A DNA stretch of 64,000 nucleotides, from the NCBI GenBank assembly GCA_036005185.1, contig DASYQS010000024.1, forward strand, positions 62,001 through 126,000, written 5' to 3'. Both the position numbers and the translations under genes were made by a program. A model generated the notes under the pieces. That model had not been told where the DNA came from and did not search any database. It was given only the letters and a program-made list of their open reading frames with translations. This document shows positions 52,152 to 61,029 of this stretch, one piece after another (the stretch's first letter is position 1; each line of letters starts with the position of its first letter). The stretch is from VBAU01 sp036005185. Its GTDB lineage: Bacteria > Bacteroidota > Bacteroidia > Chitinophagales > Chitinophagaceae.

Positions 52152-52384
52152 ATGGAAGCTGTCGTATTTTATCCAACCAGCGATGAAGAGTTGAAACAAA
52201 TACTCGATTTTGCAAGTGAACACAAACTAACATCTTTCACTATAATTTTTTATTAGCGCTGGCGAAGGATGCCAATGCTGATTTCTTGATTACTGGAGAC
52301 GATGATCTGCTCGTGATTCAAAAATTCGAAAATACGATTATCTGCACCTTAACTGATTTTATTAAAAAATATTTGAGCAAATGA
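52152..52384 (+). pseudogene. Fused remnant of an antitoxin-PIN toxin pair
   Basis: ATG at 52152 starts a 34-codon frame, MEAVVFYPTSDEELKQILDF then ASEHK, which looks like the start of a small DUF2683-type antitoxin. It stops at TAG in the AATTTTTTATTAG stretch. In a shifted frame, from about 52241 to the TGA at 52382, the sequence reads YNFLLALAKDANADFLITGD then DDLLVI and DFIKKYLSK. This matches the C-terminal third of a PIN-domain toxin (the FLALA...ADFLITGD.DLL motif with its acidic residues). The antitoxin rest and toxin start seem deleted. The stop overlaps the next gene's ATG. Confidence 0.6.
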
Positions 52385-54744
52385 AATCACTTATAGCAAT
52401 TGCCTGCGTTTTTGCTTACGTATCGGTATTTTCCCAACAGGTAAATATTATTCCTCAGCCTGCCGAAATGAAAATTGGAAAAGGGTTCTTAACTATTAAG
52501 CAACCCGTTGGTTTTATTTATAACGATGATGTTCCCCATGATTATGGAGCGACTTTCTTTAAAGATTATCTCAAAAAGAATTACCGCATTTCTCAATTTG
52601 AATATGGCAGCGAACATAGCTATGGCTTACCTACAGAAATATTTATCGACTATTCCCCGGATGCTTCGTTGAAAGATCAATATGAGTTAACTGTCGATGA
52701 AAAAGGGATCTATGTTCATGGCAATGAGAAAGGATTATTTTATGCCTTTCAGACGTTGATACAATTACTGCCTGCCCCAATTCCTAATTCCCTGCCTGGC
52801 CGGCCGGCAGGCAAAATCCAAATCCCTTTTGTCTCCATCAAAGACTACCCTCGCTTTTCTTATCGCGGCATGCACCTCGACGTAGGACGTCATTTCTTTC
52901 CCGTTTCGTTTATAAAGAAATATATTGACTATCTCGCTCTGCATAAAATGAATTATTTCCATTGGCATTTAACTGAAGACCAAGGCTGGAGGATCGAAAT
53001 AAAAAAATATCCACAGCTTACTAAAGTTGGCGCATGGAGAAATGGAACTATTATTGGCCGCTTTCCGGGAACAGGAAATGATGGCATTCGTTACGGAGGT
53101 TTTTATACACAGAATGAAATAAAAGAGGTGGTAGCTTACGCTTCCAAACGATACATTACTGTGATCCCTGAAATTGAAATGCCGGGGCATTGCAGTGCTG
53201 CCATTGCCTCTTATCCCTGGTTAAGTTGTTTTCCGGGCGAGCCTACAATAAAATATTTTCCCAAGCAATGTGCTTGGTATGGCGATAGCACGGGTAAACA
53301 AGTACAGCAAACATGGGGAGTTTTTGAAGACGTTTATTGTGCAGGCAAAGATTCCACTTTCAAATTTCTGCAAGATGTGTTGGATGAAGTGATGGCGCTG
53401 TTTCCTTCAAAATATATTCATGTTGGCGGTGATGAATGCCCTAAAGCAAACTGGAAGCGATGTCCACTTTGTCAAAAGAGAATAAAGGATGAACATTTAA
53501 AAGATGAGCATGAACTACAGAGTTATTTTATTCAGCGAATGGAAAAATATTTGAACAGTAAGGGAAGAACATTGATTGGCTGGGATGAAATTCTTGAAGG
53601 TGGGCTTGCACCAAATGCAGTCGTGATGAGTTGGAGAGGCGAATCAGGAGGTATTGCAGCCGCCAGGCAAAAACATAATGTAATCATGACTCCTGGTGGC
53701 TGGGTGTATTTTGATCATTCACAAACCCAGAATGAAGATTCGGTAACTATTGGTGGTTATACCCCTGTAGAAAAAACCTATAGCTATAACCCTATTCCTG
53801 ATTCCTTGACAAAGGAGCAAGGCAAATATATTTTAGGTGCACAGGGCAATGTATGGACTGAATACATGAAGAATGAAAAAAAAGTGGAGTACATGATCTT
53901 TCCGCGCATGGCTTCGTTAAGTGAGGTGCTTTGGAGCAAGAAAAAAGATTCTGCTGATTTTGAAAAACGATTGTTGACACAATTCAAGCGTTATGATTTA
54001 TGGAAAGCAAATTATAGCAAGGCATATTTTGATTTGAAAGCGACCGTACTCCCGACAGCTGATTATGATGGCATCTTGTGGAAGTTGGAAAACAAAAACA
54101 GTGAGTATAAAATTGTTTATCTAAACGGCCTCGAAGATAATGCATCCCAAAAATATACTGAAGCTATTCGTGTGATGCCAATTGAACCGCCTCCCACTTA
54201 CTCCGCAAGATTAGAAAATTCCAAGGGTGAAGCAGTAAGTAATTGGCTAATACAAAAATTTCATATCAACAAGGCCACCGGCAAAAAATTAACACTTACA
54301 ACTCCACCTTCACAAAATTATCCCGGAGATGGTGCATTTACTTTGGTGAATGGTGTTCAAAATGAAAAAGGATTATTACGGAGCAGAGAGTTTTTAGGAT
54401 TTAACGGAACCGATTGTGAAGCTTTAATTGATCTTGGCAGTGTGCAGCAAATTAGCAATGTGAAAGCGCACATATTTGAACAGACACCAAGTTGGATCTG
54501 GCGCCCCAAGTTTTTTCAAGTTTTGATTTCACCTGATAATAATACTTACACGGAAATGGGAATTAGCGACGAAGTTCAATTCAATGACTCAACAAAGCGT
54601 AACGGTATCATGATCGTACAGCAAAAATCAGTTGCTACGCGGTACATAAAAATCAAGCTAGGAAATTATGGGCCTATTCCGGAAGGAAATCCAGGCGCAG
54701 GTAATAAACCTTGGTTATTTGTGGATGAGATTGAAGTAAATTGA
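52381..54744 (+). CDS. Beta-N-acetylhexosaminidase (GH20)
   Basis: Exported enzyme of 787 residues that removes terminal GlcNAc or GalNAc from chitooligosaccharides, glycans or muropeptides. It has a signal peptide (1-19), an N-terminal GH20b domain (about 20-155) and a GH20 TIM barrel (about 160-510). The barrel has SYRGMHLDVGRHFFPVSF, MNYFHWHLTEDQGWRIEIKK and the catalytic pair Asp351-Glu352 in HVGGDECPK. The C-terminal part ends with an F5/8-type C (discoidin-like) carbohydrate-binding domain (about 655-787; LRSREFLGFNGTDCEALIDL). ATG overlaps the stop of the toxin remnant. Confidence 0.95.
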   Translation: MKSLIAIACVFAYVSVFSQQVNIIPQPAEMKIGKGFLTIKQPVGFIYNDDVPHDYGATFFKDYLKKNYRISQFEYGSEHSYGLPTEIFIDYSPDASLKDQYELTVDEKGIYVHGNEKGLFYAFQTLIQLLPAPIPNSLPGRPAGKIQIPFVSIKDYPRFSYRGMHLDVGRHFFPVSFIKKYIDYLALHKMNYFHWHLTEDQGWRIEIKKYPQLTKVGAWRNGTIIGRFPGTGNDGIRYGGFYTQNEIKEVVAYASKRYITVIPEIEMPGHCSAAIASYPWLSCFPGEPTIKYFPKQCAWYGDSTGKQVQQTWGVFEDVYCAGKDSTFKFLQDVLDEVMALFPSKYIHVGGDECPKANWKRCPLCQKRIKDEHLKDEHELQSYFIQRMEKYLNSKGRTLIGWDEILEGGLAPNAVVMSWRGESGGIAAARQKHNVIMTPGGWVYFDHSQTQNEDSVTIGGYTPVEKTYSYNPIPDSLTKEQGKYILGAQGNVWTEYMKNEKKVEYMIFPRMASLSEVLWSKKKDSADFEKRLLTQFKRYDLWKANYSKAYFDLKATVLPTADYDGILWKLENKNSEYKIVYLNGLEDNASQKYTEAIRVMPIEPPPTYSARLENSKGEAVSNWLIQKFHINKATGKKLTLTTPPSQNYPGDGAFTLVNGVQNEKGLLRSREFLGFNGTDCEALIDLGSVQQISNVKAHIFEQTPSWIWRPKFFQVLISPDNNTYTEMGISDEVQFNDSTKRNGIMIVQQKSVATRYIKIKLGNYGPIPEGNPGAGNKPWLFVDEIEVN

Positions 54745-54746
54745 AA

Positions 54747-56060
54747 TCACTTCACAGCGGTTAGCTGTAGTTTCTTAACAATAAATTCTCCCAACTCTTT
54801 GCCCTGCTCTGCTCCATTTTCAATAGCATCACGGAAATGAATTCCACCGTATAGTCTGCTGATACGGGCTTCGGCTGCTGCCGCTTTGAAAGAAGAAAAG
54901 TTTCGTGCAGGCAAGCCAATATAGCTCTCGGTCGTATCGGTAAAAGAAAAATTATCACCCAACAAACAACTGAGCAGCTCGGCTGCTGTAGTGGAGATAA
55001 CGCTATGGCCGCTTACATATTCAGGAAATGGCGGTGTTTGCAAAAAAGGTTTCCATTTTTCATCAATATAACGATTGATGACCGTTTCGGGTCTAACACG
55101 GTTGCTTTCATATTTTTCCTTCCAGCAACATACAAAAGCATCATGCAAAGCGAGGGCTACCACGGTATGAAGCAACATCGTGCTAGCAAAATCAAGTCTT
55201 GCCTTATTGCATACAATACCCGTGATGCCCATCCAATGTCCACCTGGTGAAATTTTTTTAAGACCAATGCTCATATGTCCTTGGAATTGCACGGCAAAAG
55301 GATTGCAATCCCAAAAATTGGCAATGAGTTTTTGTTCATCACTAAGACTGCTGCCAGTTGTGTACACTTCCTTTGCCATCCTCATAAAAGGAGACAAAAG
55401 ATCGGCACTGAATGGCACAGGAGGTGCAACAATCGGAATATATGAAACATCGGAAAAAAACTTTCGTATGGATTGCCAGTGTGGCTCAACCGCAGCCATA
55501 TATTCCGGCGGTGTAGGATGCCAGTTGCTGTCAGCAGCCAGGGGTTTATAACGGGGTAAAGTGCTTAGCCGGAAATAACCATCTGTTTTCGCGTATTGAA
55601 CGATAATAGCAGAAATTTTTTTAGCAAATGAAACAGATGAATCAAGGGCATCCTTTTTTATCTTCTTTTTTTTATACTCGTTCAATAACAATTTTTCTTT
55701 TTCTTCGAGTAGATATCCCGACGGAATAATATTTCTTCCTGTTTCTAATATTCCATACATCACGGCCAGTTGCTTGTCCAGTTTCAAAGGATCAACTGAA
55801 ATACTGATTGACCGATATTGATTCAATCCCTTCTGAAATCGTTTCACCGATGGATCGAGCTGCGAAAGGATTTCATAGCCTGTAAGAATGGAATAAGCAT
55901 AAAACCGCGCTGCCGCAGGAGGGTTCACCACATCATGATACATCACTTCAGTAAGCGACCACACCTGTTGTTGAACAGTGGCGGCATAATTTTCATTCCT
56001 GCTTTGCGCAAGGCAGATATGGAAACAAGAAAAAAGAATGAAAGTTAATTTTTTCATCAA
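54747..56060 (-). CDS. Vanadium-dependent haloperoxidase/PAP2-like protein
   Basis: The 437-residue exported protein (signal peptide 1-18) has the PAP2/vanadium haloperoxidase core in its C-terminal half. EYVSGHSVIST contains the SGH motif, RISRLYGGIHFRDA contains the R-x-x-x-G-x-H type motif and NRVRPETVINRY contains the RP motif. It may dephosphorylate or bind vanadate; relatives in Bacteroidota lie next to ASPIC/UnbV-type proteins, as here. It overlaps the VCBS protein gene by four bases (ATGA), which implies translational coupling. Confidence 0.85.
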   Translation of the reverse strand: MMKKLTFILFSCFHICLAQSRNENYAATVQQQVWSLTEVMYHDVVNPPAAARFYAYSILTGYEILSQLDPSVKRFQKGLNQYRSISISVDPLKLDKQLAVMYGILETGRNIIPSGYLLEEKEKLLLNEYKKKKIKKDALDSSVSFAKKISAIIVQYAKTDGYFRLSTLPRYKPLAADSNWHPTPPEYMAAVEPHWQSIRKFFSDVSYIPIVAPPVPFSADLLSPFMRMAKEVYTTGSSLSDEQKLIANFWDCNPFAVQFQGHMSIGLKKISPGGHWMGITGIVCNKARLDFASTMLLHTVVALALHDAFVCCWKEKYESNRVRPETVINRYIDEKWKPFLQTPPFPEYVSGHSVISTTAAELLSCLLGDNFSFTDTTESYIGLPARNFSSFKAAAAEARISRLYGGIHFRDAIENGAEQGKELGEFIVKKLQLTAVK

Positions 56061-59000
56061 TTCAATTTGAATGTGAGCAGATCAGCATTATTAATTCCAA
56101 TCAATAAATATTTTGTTCCGTTGACATGAATTATCGAAGCATCTTTTACATCGCCAGGTACAAACAAACCCGATTCATCATATCCTGCAACATGAAAGTT
56201 TCCTTTACCATCATTCAGCAGGGCTGTTCCGAAATTAGCATCCATCCTTCCTGTCTTCAGCCGTGGATATTCATTATTGCCAAAAAGCAGGATGTCAGGA
56301 AAATGATCTTGATTGATGTCTTCTACAATAATTTTATAAACCGGCGAAATTTGCGACAGTAAAGGGATTGAGCGGGGATAAAAAACACCACGACGGTTTT
56401 CGAATAGCATGGTTTCAAGATGCTCAGCTTTTAAATGCTTTGCATCCCTTAGTTCGTCTTCGGAGAAAATATTATTAATGGTGGCATCTGCATAGCTCTC
56501 GTAGCTAGTGAATTTTCTTCGAAGCGAATAAACCTGATCTAGCAGCTCATCGCGTGAAACATAAGGATATGATCGATGTTGAATATAACAACACAGAAAC
56601 GGGTCAACAGAGCCATTGTTATCAAAATCCTTATAGATCATTTCTAACGGTTCCTTTTCGTTGCAGTGCAATTGAGAATTCAATCCCCAATTGCCTGCGA
56701 TCATATCCATGTCCCCATCGCCATCTATATCTGCTAATTCAAGAGTATTCCACCAACCAGTGAAGGTTGCAAGGAATGGATTGTTGGTGCTAAGCTCAAA
56801 CTTTGTTCCTTTATTTTCCAAAATGGTAGGGGCCATCCATTCGCCAACAATAATAAGATCGGGTTTTCCATCTTTATCAATATCATTCCATTTTGCGTCA
56901 GTGATCATTCCTATATGTGACAACCCCGGAAACCATTTTTCAACTACATCTGTAAAATTTCCTTTGCCATCATTCAACAGCAAAAAGCTTTGGGGAGTAA
57001 CAGGATATTTTCCAGGTATTCCTCTGCCCCCAACAAACAGATCAATATCTCCATCTCCATCAACATCTGCTGCAGCCACAACAGATTTGCTGCTCAGCAT
57101 GGAAGGCAGCGAATTTTTTGCTGCGTAAAAATTTCCTTTTCCATCATTTAAAAAAAGCCTGTCCTGCAGCCGTGGATCATTTTCCTCATAATCATTGTAG
57201 CCTCCACTGACCTCATAAATATCCATCAACTTGTCACCGTTGGCATCAAAAAACAGCGTTCTTGAAGTAGTTGATGTGCTATCGGCTTCAAATACAGCTA
57301 TGTTTTGTTTTAGAAGTTTTCCATTTTTTTGTTGGAGATAAAGTTCACTTCCCTGTCCTTGAGAAGAACCAATGAAAAGATCTTCGAGACCATCATTGTT
57401 TACATCACCTACTGTAAAACGAGGGCCGCATTGGGAAAGCATTACGGGCATCAACGGCTGTCTTTTAAAATCATTATACTCAAGTTGAAGATGGGAATAA
57501 TTTATGAATGCAGTTTGACGAGAAAAAAATGAATTTGGTTTTTTTGTTTGCTGAATAAAAGCGGGCTTTGCATTTTTTTCATCCAAACTTATTAATTGAT
57601 CTGTCCGGATGTTTGAAACCAATTCAATATTTCCATTTGGCCAGATAATTTTAAGCGAATCAACTTTATCATTATCTCCTAATCCAAAATGTAGCACTTC
57701 ACTTATGGACGATTGATAACCTCGAGTGGGCATTTGTTCCAGCATCTGCATTTTTCCGCCTGTATAACAACATAGCTTAGCCCCTAATCCAAATGTATTT
57801 TTTCCTAATCCATGTAATTGAACAGAAAGATAATGATGACGTAAAATAGTATTCTCATCATTTCGGAAAACCGAAGCCTTGTTATTGATATTGTTTACGA
57901 CCAGATCGAGATCACCATCATTATCAAGATCAGCATAAGCCGCACCATTTGATAGAACCAATTTTTTCAGTCCCCATTCTTCAGAAACATTTTTGTAAGT
58001 AAGATCGCCATTGTTACAAAAAGCATATTGGGAAACCAATGTAGAAGGCATATGCTTAATTAACTCCATGTAATTAATGCTGTCACGATTGACCACTTGT
58101 TTTACTAAATAATCTCCCCAGTATTTTAAAAAATCCTTGTTGGTGTAATCACGCATATAACCATTTGTAACGAACAGATCTTTGTATCCGTCATTATCAA
58201 GATCGGCCATCAGGGGAGCCCAGCTCCAGTCAGTATTTGAAACGCCCGCGAGCTGACCTATTTCGCTGAATGTTCCATTGCCATTATTTAATTGCAGCAT
58301 GTTTCGCATGAACTGATAGTGAAAACCGTTTGTTGCCATGTATTGGTACAACTCATAATTTTCTTGAGCTTGCAGTAGCTTTTGCCGTCGATTGTCTTCG
58401 GGAAGCATGTCCAGTGTAAAAATGTCAACCAGGCCATCATTGTTTATGTCGGCGATTTCACAACCCATTGAAAATTGAGACATGTGACCGAACATATACA
58501 ATTCCTTTTGTGAGAAAGTTCCATTACCGTTATTGATATAGCAATAATCCTGTTCCGTATAATCATTGGTTACATAAATGTCGGGCCAGCCATCGTTATT
58601 AATATCTGAAACAGCTACGCCTAATCCAAAGCTGATAGGATTTTGAAGAATACCCGCTTGTTTACTCACATCTGTGAAATGTCCATCATCATTACGATAT
58701 AACCGATCACCGGCTAAAGAATCATAATCATTTTTTAAATAATGAAGCTCCACATTTTTATAAGCCTTTATATTATGGTTCAAAACATAGCAATCAAGAT
58801 CACCGTCGCGATCGTAATCGAAAAAAATGGCTTGTGTAGAACAACCGGCATCATCCAATCCATATTGCTTGGCCATTTCTGTAAAAGTTAGATCGTGATT
58901 GTTGATGTATAATTCATTTCTTCTGTTGGCATTTCCTTTTCCTGAATAGCAAACATAAATATCCAGCCATCCATCTCCATTTACATCAGCCATAGTTACG

Positions 59001-59344
59001 CCCGTTTTCCAATCCTTTCTTCCGCCAACCCTTGCTGTTTTTGTTACATCTTTAAATCGCAAACTCCCGAGGTTGAGATAAAGTTTGTTTGATTTAAGAT
59101 TAGCGGTAAAGAAAATATCGGGTAAGCCATCATTGTTAATATCACCAATAGCTACTCCCCCGCCATTGTAGAAATATTCATAAGCCAATACATTTTGTGC
59201 ATCGTTTTCCACTATTTCATTCGTGAAATCAATACCTGTTTCTTTTGAAGACAATGAAGTAAACAAAGGTGGTTTATTTTGTTGTGCATGCAGTTTTATC
59301 ACTATTAAAAACCAGATAACCGATATGAAATAGCAATGCTTCAC
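56057..59344 (-). CDS. VCBS/FG-GAP repeat protein with ASPIC/UnbV domain
   Basis: The 1095-residue exported protein (signal peptide about 1-20) is built of many FG-GAP/VCBS repeats with the calcium-binding consensus DxNxDGxxD, for example GDINNDGLPDIFF, MADVNGDGWLDIY, AYADLDNDGDLDLVV and LADIDGDGDMDMIAG. This makes a beta-propeller. In the centre lies an ASPIC/UnbV-type segment (GLGAKLCCYTGGKMQMLEQM, then PTRGYQSS and HFGLGDNDKVDSLKIIWPNG). It probably binds glycans or proteins at the cell surface. It is the third gene of the SusC-SusD operon and overlaps the haloperoxidase-like gene. Confidence 0.93.
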   Translation of the reverse strand: MKHCYFISVIWFLIVIKLHAQQNKPPLFTSLSSKETGIDFTNEIVENDAQNVLAYEYFYNGGGVAIGDINNDGLPDIFFTANLKSNKLYLNLGSLRFKDVTKTARVGGRKDWKTGVTMADVNGDGWLDIYVCYSGKGNANRRNELYINNHDLTFTEMAKQYGLDDAGCSTQAIFFDYDRDGDLDCYVLNHNIKAYKNVELHYLKNDYDSLAGDRLYRNDDGHFTDVSKQAGILQNPISFGLGVAVSDINNDGWPDIYVTNDYTEQDYCYINNGNGTFSQKELYMFGHMSQFSMGCEIADINNDGLVDIFTLDMLPEDNRRQKLLQAQENYELYQYMATNGFHYQFMRNMLQLNNGNGTFSEIGQLAGVSNTDWSWAPLMADLDNDGYKDLFVTNGYMRDYTNKDFLKYWGDYLVKQVVNRDSINYMELIKHMPSTLVSQYAFCNNGDLTYKNVSEEWGLKKLVLSNGAAYADLDNDGDLDLVVNNINNKASVFRNDENTILRHHYLSVQLHGLGKNTFGLGAKLCCYTGGKMQMLEQMPTRGYQSSISEVLHFGLGDNDKVDSLKIIWPNGNIELVSNIRTDQLISLDEKNAKPAFIQQTKKPNSFFSRQTAFINYSHLQLEYNDFKRQPLMPVMLSQCGPRFTVGDVNNDGLEDLFIGSSQGQGSELYLQQKNGKLLKQNIAVFEADSTSTTSRTLFFDANGDKLMDIYEVSGGYNDYEENDPRLQDRLFLNDGKGNFYAAKNSLPSMLSSKSVVAAADVDGDGDIDLFVGGRGIPGKYPVTPQSFLLLNDGKGNFTDVVEKWFPGLSHIGMITDAKWNDIDKDGKPDLIIVGEWMAPTILENKGTKFELSTNNPFLATFTGWWNTLELADIDGDGDMDMIAGNWGLNSQLHCNEKEPLEMIYKDFDNNGSVDPFLCCYIQHRSYPYVSRDELLDQVYSLRRKFTSYESYADATINNIFSEDELRDAKHLKAEHLETMLFENRRGVFYPRSIPLLSQISPVYKIIVEDINQDHFPDILLFGNNEYPRLKTGRMDANFGTALLNDGKGNFHVAGYDESGLFVPGDVKDASIIHVNGTKYLLIGINNADLLTFKLN

Positions 59345-59433
59345 AATAACACAATTTGCAAGATGGCAGCTATGTAAGAAGGCTGCCTGAATTGATCAGA
59401 ACAGCCTTATCTCTGCGAGTGTAGAATAGTTGG

Positions 59434-61008
59434 TTATGGCTTATCCCACCATACTCTTGAAGTTAATTTATCACCTCCGCTTAAGCGGCTTATAGCATCA
59501 TTATAATTAGGCCCGTTTACTGAAGCTTCTGATTGAGGATAGATTAACCTTCTGGGTATGGTACCGCCCGTAACATTTCCCGGATAATTAACGGGAGTAA
59601 GTGTCGGAAACCCGCTCCTTCTCCAATTTGCGAACGACTCATAATCATTAAAGACTGTAGCGACCCAATATTGCGAATTGATCTGCTGCAAGCCGGTTGC
59701 TGATACATAAGGGTGAGCCGCCAAATAAGTTGTGATAGCAGCATCAGCAATAGCTGCACCGGCATCCCATTGTTCCAACGATTTCATTGCAGCTCGTACT
59801 CCGGCATCGTAATGAGAAGCAGCAGTGCCTGTAACGTTCCATCCTCTTTCTTTAGCTTCGGTCAACATTAATTCAACTTCTGCATAAGTCATCAGCATGG
59901 TAATGCCGTCCATTTTTGCGTAAAACCTGTTAATAGGTCTTGAGTAACCATTAAGACTACCGGGATATCCGGGTGCTGTACTTATATCTGTTGCTCCACC
60001 TTGTACGTCATATCCGTTTGGCATTCCTTTCTGACTTGCAGGAGTGCTATTACCTGCTGCTCCTAATTTATTTTCATTAGGTGGTGGTGGCGGCAATTCA
60101 GCTAGTATTCCTAATCTTGGATCAGCATTGGTTTGCAGGTAATCAATAAAAGTTCTGCTCCAGCGTATATTGGGTATTTCATAGGGGAGATTAAGTACTT
60201 GGCTAATGCGATTAACAGTAGGACGACCACCGGATTCGCTGTGCTTTATGGAGGCATTATCGCTAATACTGGTCATAGGGCCGCCTGCTGCTGCTCTTTC
60301 TGCCCAAGTTTTTGCTAAGGCAGGATCTACCTTAGTTAAGCGCATTCCCAAGCGCAACATAAGTGAATAAGCAAATTTTTTCCATTTTACAACGTCACCG
60401 TTGTAAATCATATCACCTGAAGCAACATCTTTAGAAGCATCGAGAGCAGTGGCAGCCTCACTTAACTCTTTTAGCATATCAGGATAGATATCTTGCTGTT
60501 TATCGTATGTCGGTGTAAAATTTCTACTATAAAATCCCAGGCCTGCTTTAAAATAAGGAACGTCGCCATAGATATCAGTGATACGGTGAAAGATCAACAC
60601 TTTCATAATACGGGCAATCTGGTGAAGATTAGAATATGCCGCTTTATCTTTTGTCAATTCTACTAAATCAACTACAAATTTTACCTGCTCTGCATATGCC
60701 CTTTCAAAATAAGCAGCACAATAATCGGTGTTCAACGTGTATTTATCCCCAACCCAATAGCCAGCAACATGTGAGAAATGCTGAATCATTGTGCTAAAAT
60801 GAATCAGTTGGGCTCTCCATGTTTCATAACTGAAATCTTCACTTCCGGTATATCGCAATTCCGATGTTGTTAAAAGGAAATTGGGATTAAAGTCGTTTGG
60901 GCCTGCCGCGGTAGGATCAGTATTGAGGTCTTCAAATTTTTTGGTACAGTTGTTATTCAGCATGCTGATCACAACTATTACCATGAAATATTTTATGATC
61001 GGTTTCAT
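59434..61008 (-). CDS. SusD/RagB family nutrient-binding lipoprotein
   Basis: The 524-residue protein has an N-terminal lipoprotein-like signal with a Cys at about residue 20 (MLNNNCTKKFEDLNTDP), then the helical TPR-like SusD fold. The segments FEDLNTDPTAAGPNDFNPNF and FNDYESFANWRRSGFPTLTPV are typical of the SusD-like_2 group. It sits on top of the SusC barrel and captures a substrate, usually a glycan or peptide. It starts 21 bases after the SusC stop. The substrate is not readable. Confidence 0.94.
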   Translation of the reverse strand: MKPIIKYFMVIVVISMLNNNCTKKFEDLNTDPTAAGPNDFNPNFLLTTSELRYTGSEDFSYETWRAQLIHFSTMIQHFSHVAGYWVGDKYTLNTDYCAAYFERAYAEQVKFVVDLVELTKDKAAYSNLHQIARIMKVLIFHRITDIYGDVPYFKAGLGFYSRNFTPTYDKQQDIYPDMLKELSEAATALDASKDVASGDMIYNGDVVKWKKFAYSLMLRLGMRLTKVDPALAKTWAERAAAGGPMTSISDNASIKHSESGGRPTVNRISQVLNLPYEIPNIRWSRTFIDYLQTNADPRLGILAELPPPPPNENKLGAAGNSTPASQKGMPNGYDVQGGATDISTAPGYPGSLNGYSRPINRFYAKMDGITMLMTYAEVELMLTEAKERGWNVTGTAASHYDAGVRAAMKSLEQWDAGAAIADAAITTYLAAHPYVSATGLQQINSQYWVATVFNDYESFANWRRSGFPTLTPVNYPGNVTGGTIPRRLIYPQSEASVNGPNYNDAISRLSGGDKLTSRVWWDKP

Positions 61009-61029
61009 TTTGTTTAGGTTTTAGATTGA

